This document shows, one piece after another, positions 27,611 to 34,455 of a DNA stretch of 39,669 bases. The translations under genes and the position numbers were made by a program. The notes under the pieces are model-generated. The model had not been told where the DNA came from, made no database searches, and worked only from the letters and a program-made list of their open reading frames with translations. Origin of the DNA: a virus; the IMG/VR virus record IMGVR_UViG_3300042987_002090, positions 1 through 39,669 of that record; one strand, given 5' to 3'. Every line of letters starts with the position of its first letter. The first letter of the stretch is position 1.

Positions 27611-27790
27611 ATGAACGAAAAAATAATAGCAAAGGAGTTGTATCGCAAGATACTCTACGCAGGGACTAAGAAAAACACCCCTGAACACATAGCCAAAGTA
27701 TGTGCTATCGTTGCTATTAAGGTCATCACTTCCCACGACAACATAAATTGGGAACAAGTAATAACAGAAATAAAGCTAATAAAGAAATGA
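27611..27790 (+). CDS. small unknown protein coupled to the endolysin (59 aa)
   Basis: ATG at 27611 with a purine-rich leader (ATAGAGGGAG) that looks like a real Shine-Dalgarno region, unusual here. The product (MNEKIIAKELYRKILYAGTK...) is basic and helical. Its TGA overlaps the endolysin ATG as ATGA at 27787-27790, which supports both starts. No family is recognised. Confidence 0.68.
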   Translation: MNEKIIAKELYRKILYAGTKKNTPEHIAKVCAIVAIKVITSHDNINWEQVITEIKLIKK

Positions 27791-28311
27791 TTGACAACCT
27801 ATCATTAAGCAGATTAAAGCTATTGCACCCAATAATCAGGGAGCAAGCTATTGATATTTATACCAATAAGATAGTACCAGCCTTAACGGGAGAATACTTC
27901 TGTAGAGTAGCCTATACCTATAGAAGCTTTGAAGAGCAAGATTTGTTATATGCGCAGGGAAGAACTAAGCTATTTGATAATAATGGTAAGCGTTTGGGAA
28001 TTGTTACCCAAGCAAAAGGTGGGTTATCCTTTCATCAGTACGGACTTGCCTTAGACATTGTGCTTGTCAGCGGCAAGACAGCTTCTTGGGATATAACAAA
28101 GGATTGGGATAAAGACGGGAAGTCAGATTGGTTAGAAGCCATTGATAAGTTTAGATTGGCAGGTTGGGAGTGGGGAGGGAACTGGAAGTTCAAAGACTAC
28201 CCCCATGTCCAATTCCCTGTCAAATACACCATAAAAGAATTATTAAAAAAATACGAGAAAGGAGATACTTTTGTGGATAATGAAAACGGAATTAAATATG
28301 TAAATCTGTGA
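27787..28311 (+). CDS. M15-family peptidase endolysin (174 aa)
   Basis: This fits the D-Ala-D-Ala / L-Ala-D-Glu peptidase family M15 (VanY, CwlK and T5 endolysin type). The zinc motif SFHQYGLALD is at residues 81-90 (His83, Asp90), the catalytic Glu is probably Glu128 in AGWEWGGNW, and the third zinc ligand is His140 in DYPHVQF. Upstream, TYRSFEEQDLLYAQGRT matches the usual T.R....Q..LY..GRT region. It would cut cross-linking peptides of host peptidoglycan. No signal peptide, so it depends on the holin. The ATG at 27787 is chosen because it overlaps the preceding stop; an upstream in-frame TTG is unlikely. Confidence 0.9.
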   Translation: MIDNLSLSRLKLLHPIIREQAIDIYTNKIVPALTGEYFCRVAYTYRSFEEQDLLYAQGRTKLFDNNGKRLGIVTQAKGGLSFHQYGLALDIVLVSGKTASWDITKDWDKDGKSDWLEAIDKFRLAGWEWGGNWKFKDYPHVQFPVKYTIKELLKKYEKGDTFVDNENGIKYVNL

Positions 28312-28487
28312 AAACCCACATAGTATCATACAAAGGTTACAATATTTACTATTACGAACCTCTTTACAAAGTAGAGGACAAGTGGTTCATATCATTTCCC
28401 CAAGCACAAAAATATGTAGACGAATTAACAAAAGATGACGATAATAACTATCAAATAATAACTAACCCAAAAAACAAAAACAAATGA
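28308..28487 (+). CDS. small unknown protein (59 aa), GTG start
   Basis: The GTG start overlaps the endolysin stop (GTGA, 28308-28311) and the stop overlaps the next ATG (ATGA, 28484-28487), so the frame is held between two coupled genes. The product begins (V/M)KTHIVSYKGYNIYYYEPLY and is acidic near the end (DDDNNYQ). It is soluble and unrecognised; the Tyr-rich strand pattern suggests a small beta-containing fold. Confidence 0.62.
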   Translation: MKTHIVSYKGYNIYYYEPLYKVEDKWFISFPQAQKYVDELTKDDDNNYQIITNPKNKNK

Positions 28488-29479
28488 CAAAATCTGACAT
28501 CGCAAGAAAATACCGAAATGAGTACGGTATGGAAATGCCTACGACAAAGCTTGCTCGCATTATGTACGAAAAAGAGAAACTTAGCTTTAAAGATGTAGAA
28601 GACGCAAGAACATTTTTAAGAAGAATTGAGGGGAAGACAGGAAAGGATAATAAAGTGTATAAATACAGCAAGACCCACGACTTCCCTGACAGACCAAAAA
28701 ACCCATACAGCCTACCAGAAAGCCACCAAGAAAAAAGAGAGCCATTGGTACTACCAACACAATGTAATAACATTCTGTTGATGTCGGACTTGCATATCCC
28801 ATACCATGATATTGACGCAGTAACTATTGCCCTTCAGTATGGAATAGAGAACAATGTAAATACCATAGTGATTTTGGGGGATTTGATTGACTTCCATAAG
28901 GCAAGTAGGTTTCAGCCAGACCCAAAGAAACGTAGTATCAAACAAGAGTTTGACGCTACAAAGGAGTTCTTAAGAGTTTTACGTCAGCTCTTCCCAACGC
29001 AAGAAATTTATTGGTTAAAGGGAAATCACGACGTCCGTTATGAGAAGTTTTTGCTGACTAAAGTTCAAGAGATTTGGGATGACCCATATTATCATCTTGA
29101 AGAAAGATTAAGGCTGAATGAAGAGAGAATTCATTTAATTGATGACAAGGTATTAATGAAAGCAGGAAAGTTGGCTATGACTCACGGCCATCACATTTTC
29201 AAAGGCATATTTTCCCCTGTATCACCAGCAAGAGGTGCTTGGATGAAAGCAAAACAAAGTGTAATCGTAGGTCACCTACACAGAAGTTCATATCACCCAG
29301 AGGTTGACATGGAAGGTAAAGTTACGGCAGGTTTTTCTCTTGGTTGTTTGTGTGAAAAATTACCTGATTATCAGCCACTTGTATCAAACTCTCAACACGG
29401 ATTTGCTCATGTGCTTGTTGATAAAAGCGGAGACTTCACAGTTAAGAATTATACAATAATTAATGGTAAATTGCATTAA
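28484..29479 (+). CDS. calcineurin-like metallophosphoesterase with N-terminal helical domain
   Basis: A 331-aa protein with all metal-binding motifs of the family: SDLH (Asp102, His104), GDLID (132-136), GNHD (180-183), THGHH (234-237) and GHLH (263-266). Such enzymes hydrolyse phosphodiesters or phosphomonoesters, including nucleotides and nucleic acids; phage members include DNA-repair-type nucleases and nucleotidases. The first 55 residues form a small helical domain (KSDIARKYRNEYGMEMPTTK) that resembles a helix-turn-helix and may contact DNA. It overlaps the preceding small gene (ATGA) and the following homing gene (TAATG). The substrate cannot be read from the sequence. Confidence 0.88.
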   Translation: MTKSDIARKYRNEYGMEMPTTKLARIMYEKEKLSFKDVEDARTFLRRIEGKTGKDNKVYKYSKTHDFPDRPKNPYSLPESHQEKREPLVLPTQCNNILLMSDLHIPYHDIDAVTIALQYGIENNVNTIVILGDLIDFHKASRFQPDPKKRSIKQEFDATKEFLRVLRQLFPTQEIYWLKGNHDVRYEKFLLTKVQEIWDDPYYHLEERLRLNEERIHLIDDKVLMKAGKLAMTHGHHIFKGIFSPVSPARGAWMKAKQSVIVGHLHRSSYHPEVDMEGKVTAGFSLGCLCEKLPDYQPLVSNSQHGFAHVLVDKSGDFTVKNYTIINGKLH

Positions 29480-30483
29480 TGGCGTATCTCTATAGACATA
29501 TTAGATTAGATAAAAATGAACCATTTTATATAGGTATTTCAAAAAAAGATGATGCGGGTTTCAAGAGAGCATATTCTGCCGCAAAATCTAAAAGAAATAA
29601 AATATGGATGTCTATAGCTGAAAAAACAAAATATGAGGTAGAAATACTTTTTTATGATGTTGATATAGAATTTGTTAAAAAGAAAGAAATAGAACTTATC
29701 CAATTGTATGGAAGAATTTGTTGTAAAACGGGAACTTTAGCTAATATAGGAGGAGGTGGAGAGCCTTTGTTTGATCCTCCAGATTATATCAGAAAAAAAT
29801 TAAGTGAAAATAACAAAGGAGAAAAAAATTATTGGTATGGGAGAACTCATAGCGAAGAAACAAGGAGAAAAATATCAGAAGCGCATAAAGGGAAGAAAAG
29901 ACCTTTAAAAGAAGAAACTAAAATAAAAATCGGATTAGCCAACAAAGGAAAAACTACTTGGACTAAAGGAACAAAACAAACAGAAGCAGGGTTAAAAAGG
30001 TCAGGTGTAAATCATCCGACCAATAAAGGCCCAATTCTATGTTATGATTTGAAAGGGGAATTCATTAAAGAATTTTCTTCCACAAGGGAAGCTGTAAATC
30101 ATTTTGGATATAAAAATACAAATGATATTACAAGAGTTTTAAAAGGAGAGCGTTTGTCTTGGCATGGGCATACTTTCTTTTACAAAGATGAAAGGTATGC
30201 GGAAGCGGCTGAAAAGACAAAGCAAATGAGAGTAAAAATGAGGGAAATGACTCCTAAGAAAAAAAGTGCCACGATATTTGCTGGAGGGGTTAACCACCCT
30301 TCTTATAAAGGCCCTATCCTTTGTTTTGATATGGAAGGTAATTTTGTGAGGGAATTCGTAACAACGAGAGAATGTGCAGATTATTTTGGGGCTAAGAAAA
30401 CAGGAAATGTTGCAAGAGTTTTAAAAGGAAAGTCGTTAAGCTGGTTAAAACATAAATTTACATACAAAAACATTGACAAATGA
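29479..30483 (+). CDS. GIY-YIG homing endonuclease with NUMOD3 and two NUMOD1-like units
   Basis: A 334-aa paralogue of the enzyme at 24717; the first 20 residues are almost the same (AYLYRHIRLDKNEPFYIGIS). The catalytic Glu (VKKKEIELIQLYGR) and Asn region (LANIGGGGEP) are present. NUMOD3-type motifs follow (EKNYWYGRTHSEETRRK), then two NUMOD1-like units near residues 185 and 272 (GPILCYDLKGEFIKEFSSTR and GPILCFDMEGNFVREFVTTR). It is inserted with a TAATG overlap to the metallophosphoesterase and an ATGA overlap to the Nmad1 gene, so it fits without breaking either. It contains no GGGAAGT word. Confidence 0.88.
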   Translation: MAYLYRHIRLDKNEPFYIGISKKDDAGFKRAYSAAKSKRNKIWMSIAEKTKYEVEILFYDVDIEFVKKKEIELIQLYGRICCKTGTLANIGGGGEPLFDPPDYIRKKLSENNKGEKNYWYGRTHSEETRRKISEAHKGKKRPLKEETKIKIGLANKGKTTWTKGTKQTEAGLKRSGVNHPTNKGPILCYDLKGEFIKEFSSTREAVNHFGYKNTNDITRVLKGERLSWHGHTFFYKDERYAEAAEKTKQMRVKMREMTPKKKSATIFAGGVNHPSYKGPILCFDMEGNFVREFVTTRECADYFGAKKTGNVARVLKGKSLSWLKHKFTYKNIDK

Positions 30484-30818
30484 CAACCTCAGAACTACCT
30501 GACTTTGTGGAACACTTCTTTGTAGAGGTGTTAGAAACAATAAAAGATAAGAATAAAGATTATAGTGGAGGGGGAAGTGACGCCTTCCGAAACTTCAAAA
30601 GGTGTGAAACCTACGGGATTAGGACTGAGGTAGGTATGTTTGTCAGGCTCTTGGACAAGGTAGGAAGACTTAGTTCCTTCTTGGAAAAGGGGGAACTGGT
30701 GGTTAAAGACGAAGCAGTTGAGGATACCCTGAAGGATTTGGCGGGCTACACAGCGATTTTGGCGGCCTTTTTAGCCTCTAAAAAGCAAAAAGAGTACTTC
30801 CCGCCCCATAAACACTAA
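30480..30818 (+). CDS. Nmad1 (DUF1599) protein
   Basis: A 112-aa protein with the pattern of nucleotide-modification-associated domain 1: KDKNKDYSGGGSDAFRNFKR near residue 19, VGMFVRLLDKVGRL near residue 52 and the C-terminal DTLKDLAGYTAILAAFL. Members are common in phages and are linked by comparative genomics to genomes with modified DNA or with nucleotide-related enzymes, but their reaction is not established. Here it follows a metallophosphoesterase, with a homing gene in between; the two may have been adjacent before that insertion. The start overlaps the previous stop (ATGA). Confidence 0.8.
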   Translation: MTTSELPDFVEHFFVEVLETIKDKNKDYSGGGSDAFRNFKRCETYGIRTEVGMFVRLLDKVGRLSSFLEKGELVVKDEAVEDTLKDLAGYTAILAAFLASKKQKEYFPPHKH

Positions 30819-30841
30819 AAGGGTCTTAAAGGGGCTTAAAA

Positions 30842-30878
30842 TTGATTGTCGTCACTTCCCTAAAAATACCTAACTTAG
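30842..30878 (+). promoter_or_regulatory. weak promoter candidate
   Basis: TTG at 30842 or 30846 and TAACTTAG at 30871-30878 approach the Bacteroidetes consensus with one mismatch in the -7 box. It ends four bases before the ATG at 30883, like the boxes at 24289 and 31370. An ACTTCCC word lies between the two elements. Confidence 0.35.
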
Positions 30879-30882
30879 CTAC

Positions 30883-31098
30883 ATGAATGAGGAAATAGAG
30901 GTAAACTCAGATCCAATAGGATTTTCCCCTTATGAAGACATAGGCGCTTGCTCAATGGCAATAGGGGCATTAGCAGAATTTGATAGTGGAATGTTGGGAA
31001 GTGATGAAAGGGAACTCATAGCCGAAACTCGTTCAATGTGCCTTAAAATAATACATACTGCAATAAAAGAAATCTACGAGTCCAACTGCTACGAATAA
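30883..31098 (+). CDS. small acidic protein of unknown function (71 aa)
   Basis: An acidic helical protein (MNEEIEVNSDPIGFSPYEDI...) with three Cys and no membrane segment. No family recognised. The following HExxH gene starts immediately at the next base, so the two are probably a functional pair or at least co-translated. Confidence 0.6.
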   Translation: MNEEIEVNSDPIGFSPYEDIGACSMAIGALAEFDSGMLGSDERELIAETRSMCLKIIHTAIKEIYESNCYE

Positions 31099-31362
31099 AT
31101 GAAAAAGAAACCCATAACAGTTAAATTCAGTAAACTTGGCAAATACAAAGCTGATGGCTTGGCTTATGCTGAGAAAAGAAAGATTTTAATTGATATGAGG
31201 CTAACTGGAGTTGAACTCCTTGAAACGATAATCCATGAAATAATCCACGTTCAACAGCCTGACTTGTCAGAAGAAGCCGTATTAGAGTACTCAAAAGAAA
31301 CGGCAGACCTCCTTTGGAAAATAGGTTATCATTTAACGGATAGCAGAAGTAAGAAAGGGTAA
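31099..31362 (+). CDS. small HExxH metalloprotease-like protein (87 aa)
   Basis: The motif TIIHEIIHVQQPDLSEEAVL (about residues 43-62) has the zinc-binding HExxH and a downstream acidic residue. Before it, ILIDMRLTGVELLETI resembles the strand-helix of minimal zincin folds found in many phages (described there as putative metallopeptidases). Full proteases are much longer, so it may be a minimal peptidase or a zinc-binding relic. Start directly after the previous stop. Confidence 0.68.
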   Translation: MKKKPITVKFSKLGKYKADGLAYAEKRKILIDMRLTGVELLETIIHEIIHVQQPDLSEEAVLEYSKETADLLWKIGYHLTDSRSKKG

Positions 31363-31369
31363 ACTTTAG

Positions 31370-31377
31370 TATATTTG
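31370..31377 (+). promoter_or_regulatory. -7 box in front of the HNH gene
   Basis: TATATTTG is a perfect TAnnTTTG box, three bases before the ATG at 31381; a good -33 box is not visible. If active, it would give a leaderless message for the homing endonuclease. Confidence 0.4.
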
Positions 31378-31380
31378 TTT

Positions 31381-32307
31381 ATGCAAAGGCCTAAAGATTA
31401 TATCATATATGATGTTGTAAATAAAAAAGACATTCATATTAAAGTTGGATCTATAGTTGAAACTTGCAAACAACTTAATTTTGACGCTACTTCTTTGCCA
31501 AAATTAAATCCTAAAACACATATTTCCCATAGGTATATCTTCCCCGAAGCAAAAGAAAGAATATTTACTCTTGTAGATATAGAAACAGAAAAAGAGTACG
31601 ATTGTATAACCAACGGTACAATATTTCAGCATTTTAATATTCCTTATTCTGAAAATGAAGCTAAATATATTTATGAATTAAGAAAGGGGAGACAAGGGAA
31701 AGCTTCTGTTTGCGGTAAATTGTTTTATTTAAAAGGAGGAAGAAAGTCAAAAGCAGTAGCAACAGTAAAGGTTGTTCCAAGTTTAATTAAAAAAGAATTA
31801 GAAAATTACAAATTAAAGAAAATTATAAAAGCCCGTATTCAAGCAAGAATAAGTGCGGCTTTATCCGTTCATAAAATTTGTAAAAATGTAAAAACGGAGG
31901 AATTATTAGGTTGCAAAATATCTTCATTTAAAGAATATATTGAGTCAAAATTTACAAATTTTATGGGTTGGCGCAACAGACATTTGTGGCATATAGACCA
32001 TATTATCCCATGTAATTCTTTTGACCTTACAGATTTTGAACAACAAAAAAAATGTTTTAATTATACTAATCTGCAACCAATTTGGAAAACAACAAAAGTG
32101 GCTTGTAAAATGGGAGAAACAGATTATCAAGGGAATATAGATAAAAAAGATAAAGGACCGCAATATGATTATTTTCTTGCAAGTAAAATATGCAAAGAAT
32201 TCCCAGACGAAGTAACTAATTCAGAAGCTAAAGAGTTGGCATCCAACCTTTTCGGTTTTGGTCTCAGAAAAATTTTGCCAGAACATCTACATCTCTACGA
32301 CAAGTAA
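31381..32307 (+). CDS. HNH homing endonuclease (308 aa)
   Basis: The C-terminal half has the phage HNH pattern: LLGCKISSFKEYIESKF, then HLWHIDHIIPCNSFDLTD with the catalytic His pair, and the final FNYTNLQPIW (about residues 176-237). The N-terminal 140 residues contain segments (FTLVDIETEKEYDC, FQHFNIPYSENEAKYIYELR) that look like a DNA-recognition module similar to NUMOD-type units. ATG 31381 is chosen over a TTG six bases upstream that is part of the -7 box. It is the last + strand gene before the convergent early block. No GGGAAGT word is present, so it may be a recent arrival. Confidence 0.87.
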   Translation: MQRPKDYIIYDVVNKKDIHIKVGSIVETCKQLNFDATSLPKLNPKTHISHRYIFPEAKERIFTLVDIETEKEYDCITNGTIFQHFNIPYSENEAKYIYELRKGRQGKASVCGKLFYLKGGRKSKAVATVKVVPSLIKKELENYKLKKIIKARIQARISAALSVHKICKNVKTEELLGCKISSFKEYIESKFTNFMGWRNRHLWHIDHIIPCNSFDLTDFEQQKKCFNYTNLQPIWKTTKVACKMGETDYQGNIDKKDKGPQYDYFLASKICKEFPDEVTNSEAKELASNLFGFGLRKILPEHLHLYDK

Positions 32308-32321
32308 CACTTCCCTCCCCC

Positions 32322-32354
32322 AAAAAAAACTCCCAGCGTAAATACGCCAGGAGT
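32322..32354 (-). terminator. strong terminator ending the early block
   Basis: Read on the - strand, ACTCCTGGCGT and ACGCTGGGAGT form an 11-bp stem with two G.T pairs and a 4-base loop (arms at 32344-32354 and 32329-32339), followed by a run of eight T. It ends transcription of the - strand block before it runs into the + strand late genes. Confidence 0.88.
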
Positions 32355-32389
32355 AAACTTACACCATGAAATCCAAACCTATGAAACCT

Positions 32390-32530
32390 TTAATTCGCTT
32401 TTCTAATTTCGTAACCTGCTACTTTTAATTTAGTACTATCCTTTACTACCTTCCCATCAGTATAAACCTTTTGTATTGTGCATGATGTCAGGGAAGTGAC
32501 AACAGCCAATGCTAATAATAATTTTCTCAT
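32390..32530 (-). CDS. small lipoprotein (46 aa)
   Basis: The frame starts at ATG 32530 and reads MRKLLLALAVVTSLTSC, a lipoprotein signal with lipobox LTSC (Cys17), then a 29-residue mature tail (TIQKVYTDGKVVKDSTKLKV...). It would be exported and anchored in a membrane. Small phage lipoproteins can act in superinfection exclusion; that is only a possibility. It is the last gene before the terminator at 32322. GGGAAGT is present in antisense within the signal region. Confidence 0.68.
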   Translation of the reverse strand: MRKLLLALAVVTSLTSCTIQKVYTDGKVVKDSTKLKVAGYEIRKAN

Positions 32531-32539
32531 ACCACAAAA

Positions 32540-32758
32540 TTAGGAATTTTCCCCGTATGTTTCATTGTAGTATTGTTCTGCGTCAAATTTGTGAAACAAT
32601 CTTGTTCCATTATCGTATGCCTCAATTATCTGTGCTTCTTCTATTTGTTTGGCTTGTTTTATTTTATCCTTATATAATTTTCTCAATTCTTCAGAATCGA
32701 AAGAAACTAATCCAAGTAAATTTATATCCAACCATTCTACTGTTGTTTGTTGTTTCAT
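32540..32758 (-). CDS. small phage protein of the QYYNETYG type (72 aa)
   Basis: The product begins MKQQTTVEWLDINLL and ends DAEQYYNETYGENS, with a helix carrying IKQAKQIEEAQIIEAYDNGT between. This is a family often seen in Bacteroidetes phages and prophages, without known function. A paralogue lies at 33507 (QQTAVDYIAK..., EQYYNDVYG). It has the common A-rich leader ending AAACAAATAAGCTATG. Confidence 0.7.
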   Translation of the reverse strand: MKQQTTVEWLDINLLGLVSFDSEELRKLYKDKIKQAKQIEEAQIIEAYDNGTRLFHKFDAEQYYNETYGENS

Positions 32759-32761
32759 AGC

Positions 32762-33109
32762 TTATTTGTTTTTAATGTTAGGGGAAGTGGTGTCAGGAGT
32801 TCCCTCCACAACCTCATAAGTAGTTTCAAATATATCTTTATCAACAAGCCATCTTTCACCTTTTACTCCTACACATAGATATTCTCTACCAAATCCATGA
32901 CTTAAATGTTTTTGGTTTTCTAATGTACTTATATATGGCACTTTGATTTCGTGTTCTCCACAAATACCAGAAGTATGTATGCATCCATCTTCATCATTGT
33001 AATATCTACTTATAAATCCATCTTCATCTCCTTCTTCAAATAGTTTAGCTTGAACGGTAGTTATTTTTCTGTAAGTTATTTTTCTGTAAGTTTTTGTTTG
33101 TTGTGCCAT
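32762..33109 (-). CDS. unknown early protein (115 aa) with shared ends
   Basis: A soluble protein with several Cys/His (DGCIHTSGICGEHEI) that might bind a metal. A 15-base tandem repeat (33061-33090) duplicates TYRKI near the N-terminus. The first five codons (MAQQT) and the C-terminal VEGTPDTTSPN are the same as in the unrelated gene at 33507. No family recognised. Confidence 0.65.
   Translation of the reverse strand: MAQQTKTYRKITYRKITTVQAKLFEEGDEDGFISRYYNDEDGCIHTSGICGEHEIKVPYISTLENQKHLSHGFGREYLCVGVKGERWLVDKDIFETTYEVVEGTPDTTSPNIKNK
32777..32810. repeat. 34-bp repeat, copy 1 (3' end of the 115-aa gene)
   Basis: This copy is identical to 33513-33546. It contains GGGGAAGT, 11 other bases, and GTTCCC, so it carries the GGGAA word in inverted orientation. 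It encodes the tail VEGTPDTTSPN. Confidence 0.95.
33061..33090. repeat. perfect 15-bp tandem duplication
   Basis: TTATTTTTCTGTAAG occurs twice head to tail; it keeps the reading frame and adds five residues to the 115-aa protein. The perfect identity points to a recent slip event. Confidence 0.95.
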
Positions 33110-33113
33110 AGTT

Positions 33114-33491
33114 TTATTTGTTTTTAGCTATTTCAATTAGTTTCTTAAGACAAGCAAGTTCTGCCTCTTCGTAGGTGGTAAAACTTCCATCATATTCATC
33201 TTTAAAATCTTCAAAATCTGTTATAGAATAACTATGTCTATTCCATAGACGTGATGGTAAACTGTGTCTTAAATTATACTTTTCTCTAAACCATCTAAAT
33301 GCTTGTTGGTATAGTGGTGCTGCAACCATTATTGATGTAGAATTAAAATGAAAAGCATTAACCTCTTCCTTCATTGGCGTTGGTTTCAATTTATATGAAT
33401 CCTCAATGTCATAATAACAAATACACGCTTCATCAAAACCTAATACTTTAACTTCTAATGCTTGTTCGTAGGGGATAAATTCTTTTTTCAT
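33114..33491 (-). CDS. conserved phage/prophage protein, unknown function (125 aa)
   Basis: The pattern FIPYEQALEVKVLGFDEACI near the N-terminus and PLYQQAFRWFREKYNL near residue 59 is one I recognise from many Bacteroidetes phages and prophages, where the protein has no assigned role. It ends in a helix (YEEAELACLKKLIEIAKNK). Soluble. Leader AAAAAACAAATAAAACTATG. Confidence 0.75.
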   Translation of the reverse strand: MKKEFIPYEQALEVKVLGFDEACICYYDIEDSYKLKPTPMKEEVNAFHFNSTSIMVAAPLYQQAFRWFREKYNLRHSLPSRLWNRHSYSITDFEDFKDEYDGSFTTYEEAELACLKKLIEIAKNK

Positions 33492-33506
33492 AGTTTTATT
33501 TGTTTT

Positions 33507-33752
33507 TTATTGGTTAGGGGAAGTGGTGTCAGGAGTTCCCTCCACACCATAAACATCATTGTAGTATTGTTCAGTTGTTTTTGGTGTATGGTCAAATGAA
33601 TGATATGTACATCCTTCTTTGTATCCATCCATATTAGCTTTCATTATCTGCTGTTTTTCAAGCTCTTTAGCTCTTTCGTATAAACCTGAATCTACATACC
33701 CAAGTTCTATTGCAATTTTTGCAATATAGTCCACTGCTGTTTGTTGTGCCAT
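33507..33752 (-). CDS. small phage protein of the QYYNETYG type (81 aa), shared C-terminal tail
   Basis: It is a paralogue of the gene at 32540: QQT.V start, a helix with AKELEKQQIMKANMDG, then TTEQYYNDVYG. After that family end it carries an extra tail, VEGTPDTTSPN, encoded by a 34-base sequence also found at the end of the 115-aa gene. The tail therefore looks added to an existing gene end. Confidence 0.72.
   Translation of the reverse strand: MAQQTAVDYIAKIAIELGYVDSGLYERAKELEKQQIMKANMDGYKEGCTYHSFDHTPKTTEQYYNDVYGVEGTPDTTSPNQ
33513..33546. repeat. 34-bp repeat, copy 2 (3' end of the 81-aa gene)
   Basis: Identical to 32777-32810, 736 bases away. A shorter relative (GGTTAAGGGAAGTGGTATTT) lies at 33771-33790 between two other genes. 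Confidence 0.95.
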
Positions 33753-33795
33753 AGTTTATTTGTTTTTATTGGTTAAGGGAAGTGGTATTTCCCAA

Positions 33796-33993
33796 TTAAT
33801 CTAATCTATCCCACAATATCTCTTTCACTTCTTTCCAGTAGTAATACTCTTTCTCATAGAACTCACAAGTTTGATAGGCTCTTTCAAATGCAATATAACT
33901 TGCAAGGTCTTTATTCTTACTCATTACGCCTTTTAATTCATTTAAGATTTCTTCTGCTTTTTCGTTGGGAAGTAGCTGTTCTCTGTCAATCAT
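33796..33993 (-). CDS. small early protein, unknown function (65 aa)
   Basis: ATG at 33993 is chosen (MIDREQLLPNEKAEEILNEL) because the leader directly upstream, TTAAAACTAAAAAAT, fits this block; the longer frame begins with a non-ATG codon inside a terminator. The product is helical and charged and ends VKEILWDRLD. The type is common in Bacteroidetes phages, without known role. Confidence 0.68.
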   Translation of the reverse strand: MIDREQLLPNEKAEEILNELKGVMSKNKDLASYIAFERAYQTCEFYEKEYYYWKEVKEILWDRLD

Positions 33994-34009
33994 ATTTTTT
34001 AGTTTTAAG

Positions 34010-34047
34010 TTTTTTAAAATAAGCCCCTGATGTAGAAACAACGGGGC
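34010..34047 (-). terminator. terminator between early genes
   Basis: On the - strand GCCCC (34047-34043) pairs with GGGGC (34027-34023) over a 15-base loop, followed by TTATTTTAAAA. The stem is short but the tail fits. It separates the 112-aa gene from the 65-aa gene. Confidence 0.55.
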
Positions 34048-34085
34048 GATGACCCTATATTTGAAACCAAACGCATATAAATTTT

Positions 34086-34424
34086 TTATTCTTCGTGTAG
34101 GAAAGATTTTGTTCCATCAGGGTTTTCTTTTGCTGAGTAGAAATGTATCTTTTTAGGTACGGGGAATTGCTTGTCAAACTCCCTTGCACTTAGCCACTTC
34201 CCTTCAACCATAGTCCTCATTACCCCCTCAGAAGTAAGTTGCCATACCCTATTATTCCTAAACTCTTTTGCTTTAAGCCAATCCGATACTGGTGTATTGC
34301 TTACTTTTTTCTTTGACATACGCTTTAATTTTCGGGAAAAATTAGGTTTGTTACCTTGTTTAGAATAGTCAAGCCGATAGCTAATGCTACCCAAATAATC
34401 ATCATGTTTGTCATATACTTTCAC
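34086..34424 (-). CDS. unknown early protein (112 aa), GTG start
   Basis: The frame begins at GTG 34424 behind an A-rich leader (CATTAAAAAATTAAAAA). The product is basic at the N-terminus (KLKRMSKKKVSN) and then has VSDWLKAKEFRNNRVWQLTS and KWLSAREFDKQFPV, two similar tryptophan-helix units with K or S-A-(K/R)-E-F that may be a small repeat. No family recognised; nucleic-acid binding is possible from the charge. Confidence 0.62.
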   Translation of the reverse strand: MKVYDKHDDYLGSISYRLDYSKQGNKPNFSRKLKRMSKKKVSNTPVSDWLKAKEFRNNRVWQLTSEGVMRTMVEGKWLSAREFDKQFPVPKKIHFYSAKENPDGTKSFLHEE

Positions 34425-34455
34425 TTTTTAATTTTTTAATGGGTGGGAAATGGTG

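Noticed and set aside
34056-34063. + strand promoter TATATTTG between early genes
   Set aside because: No + strand gene follows and no -33 box is visible; it lies in a gap between two - strand genes.
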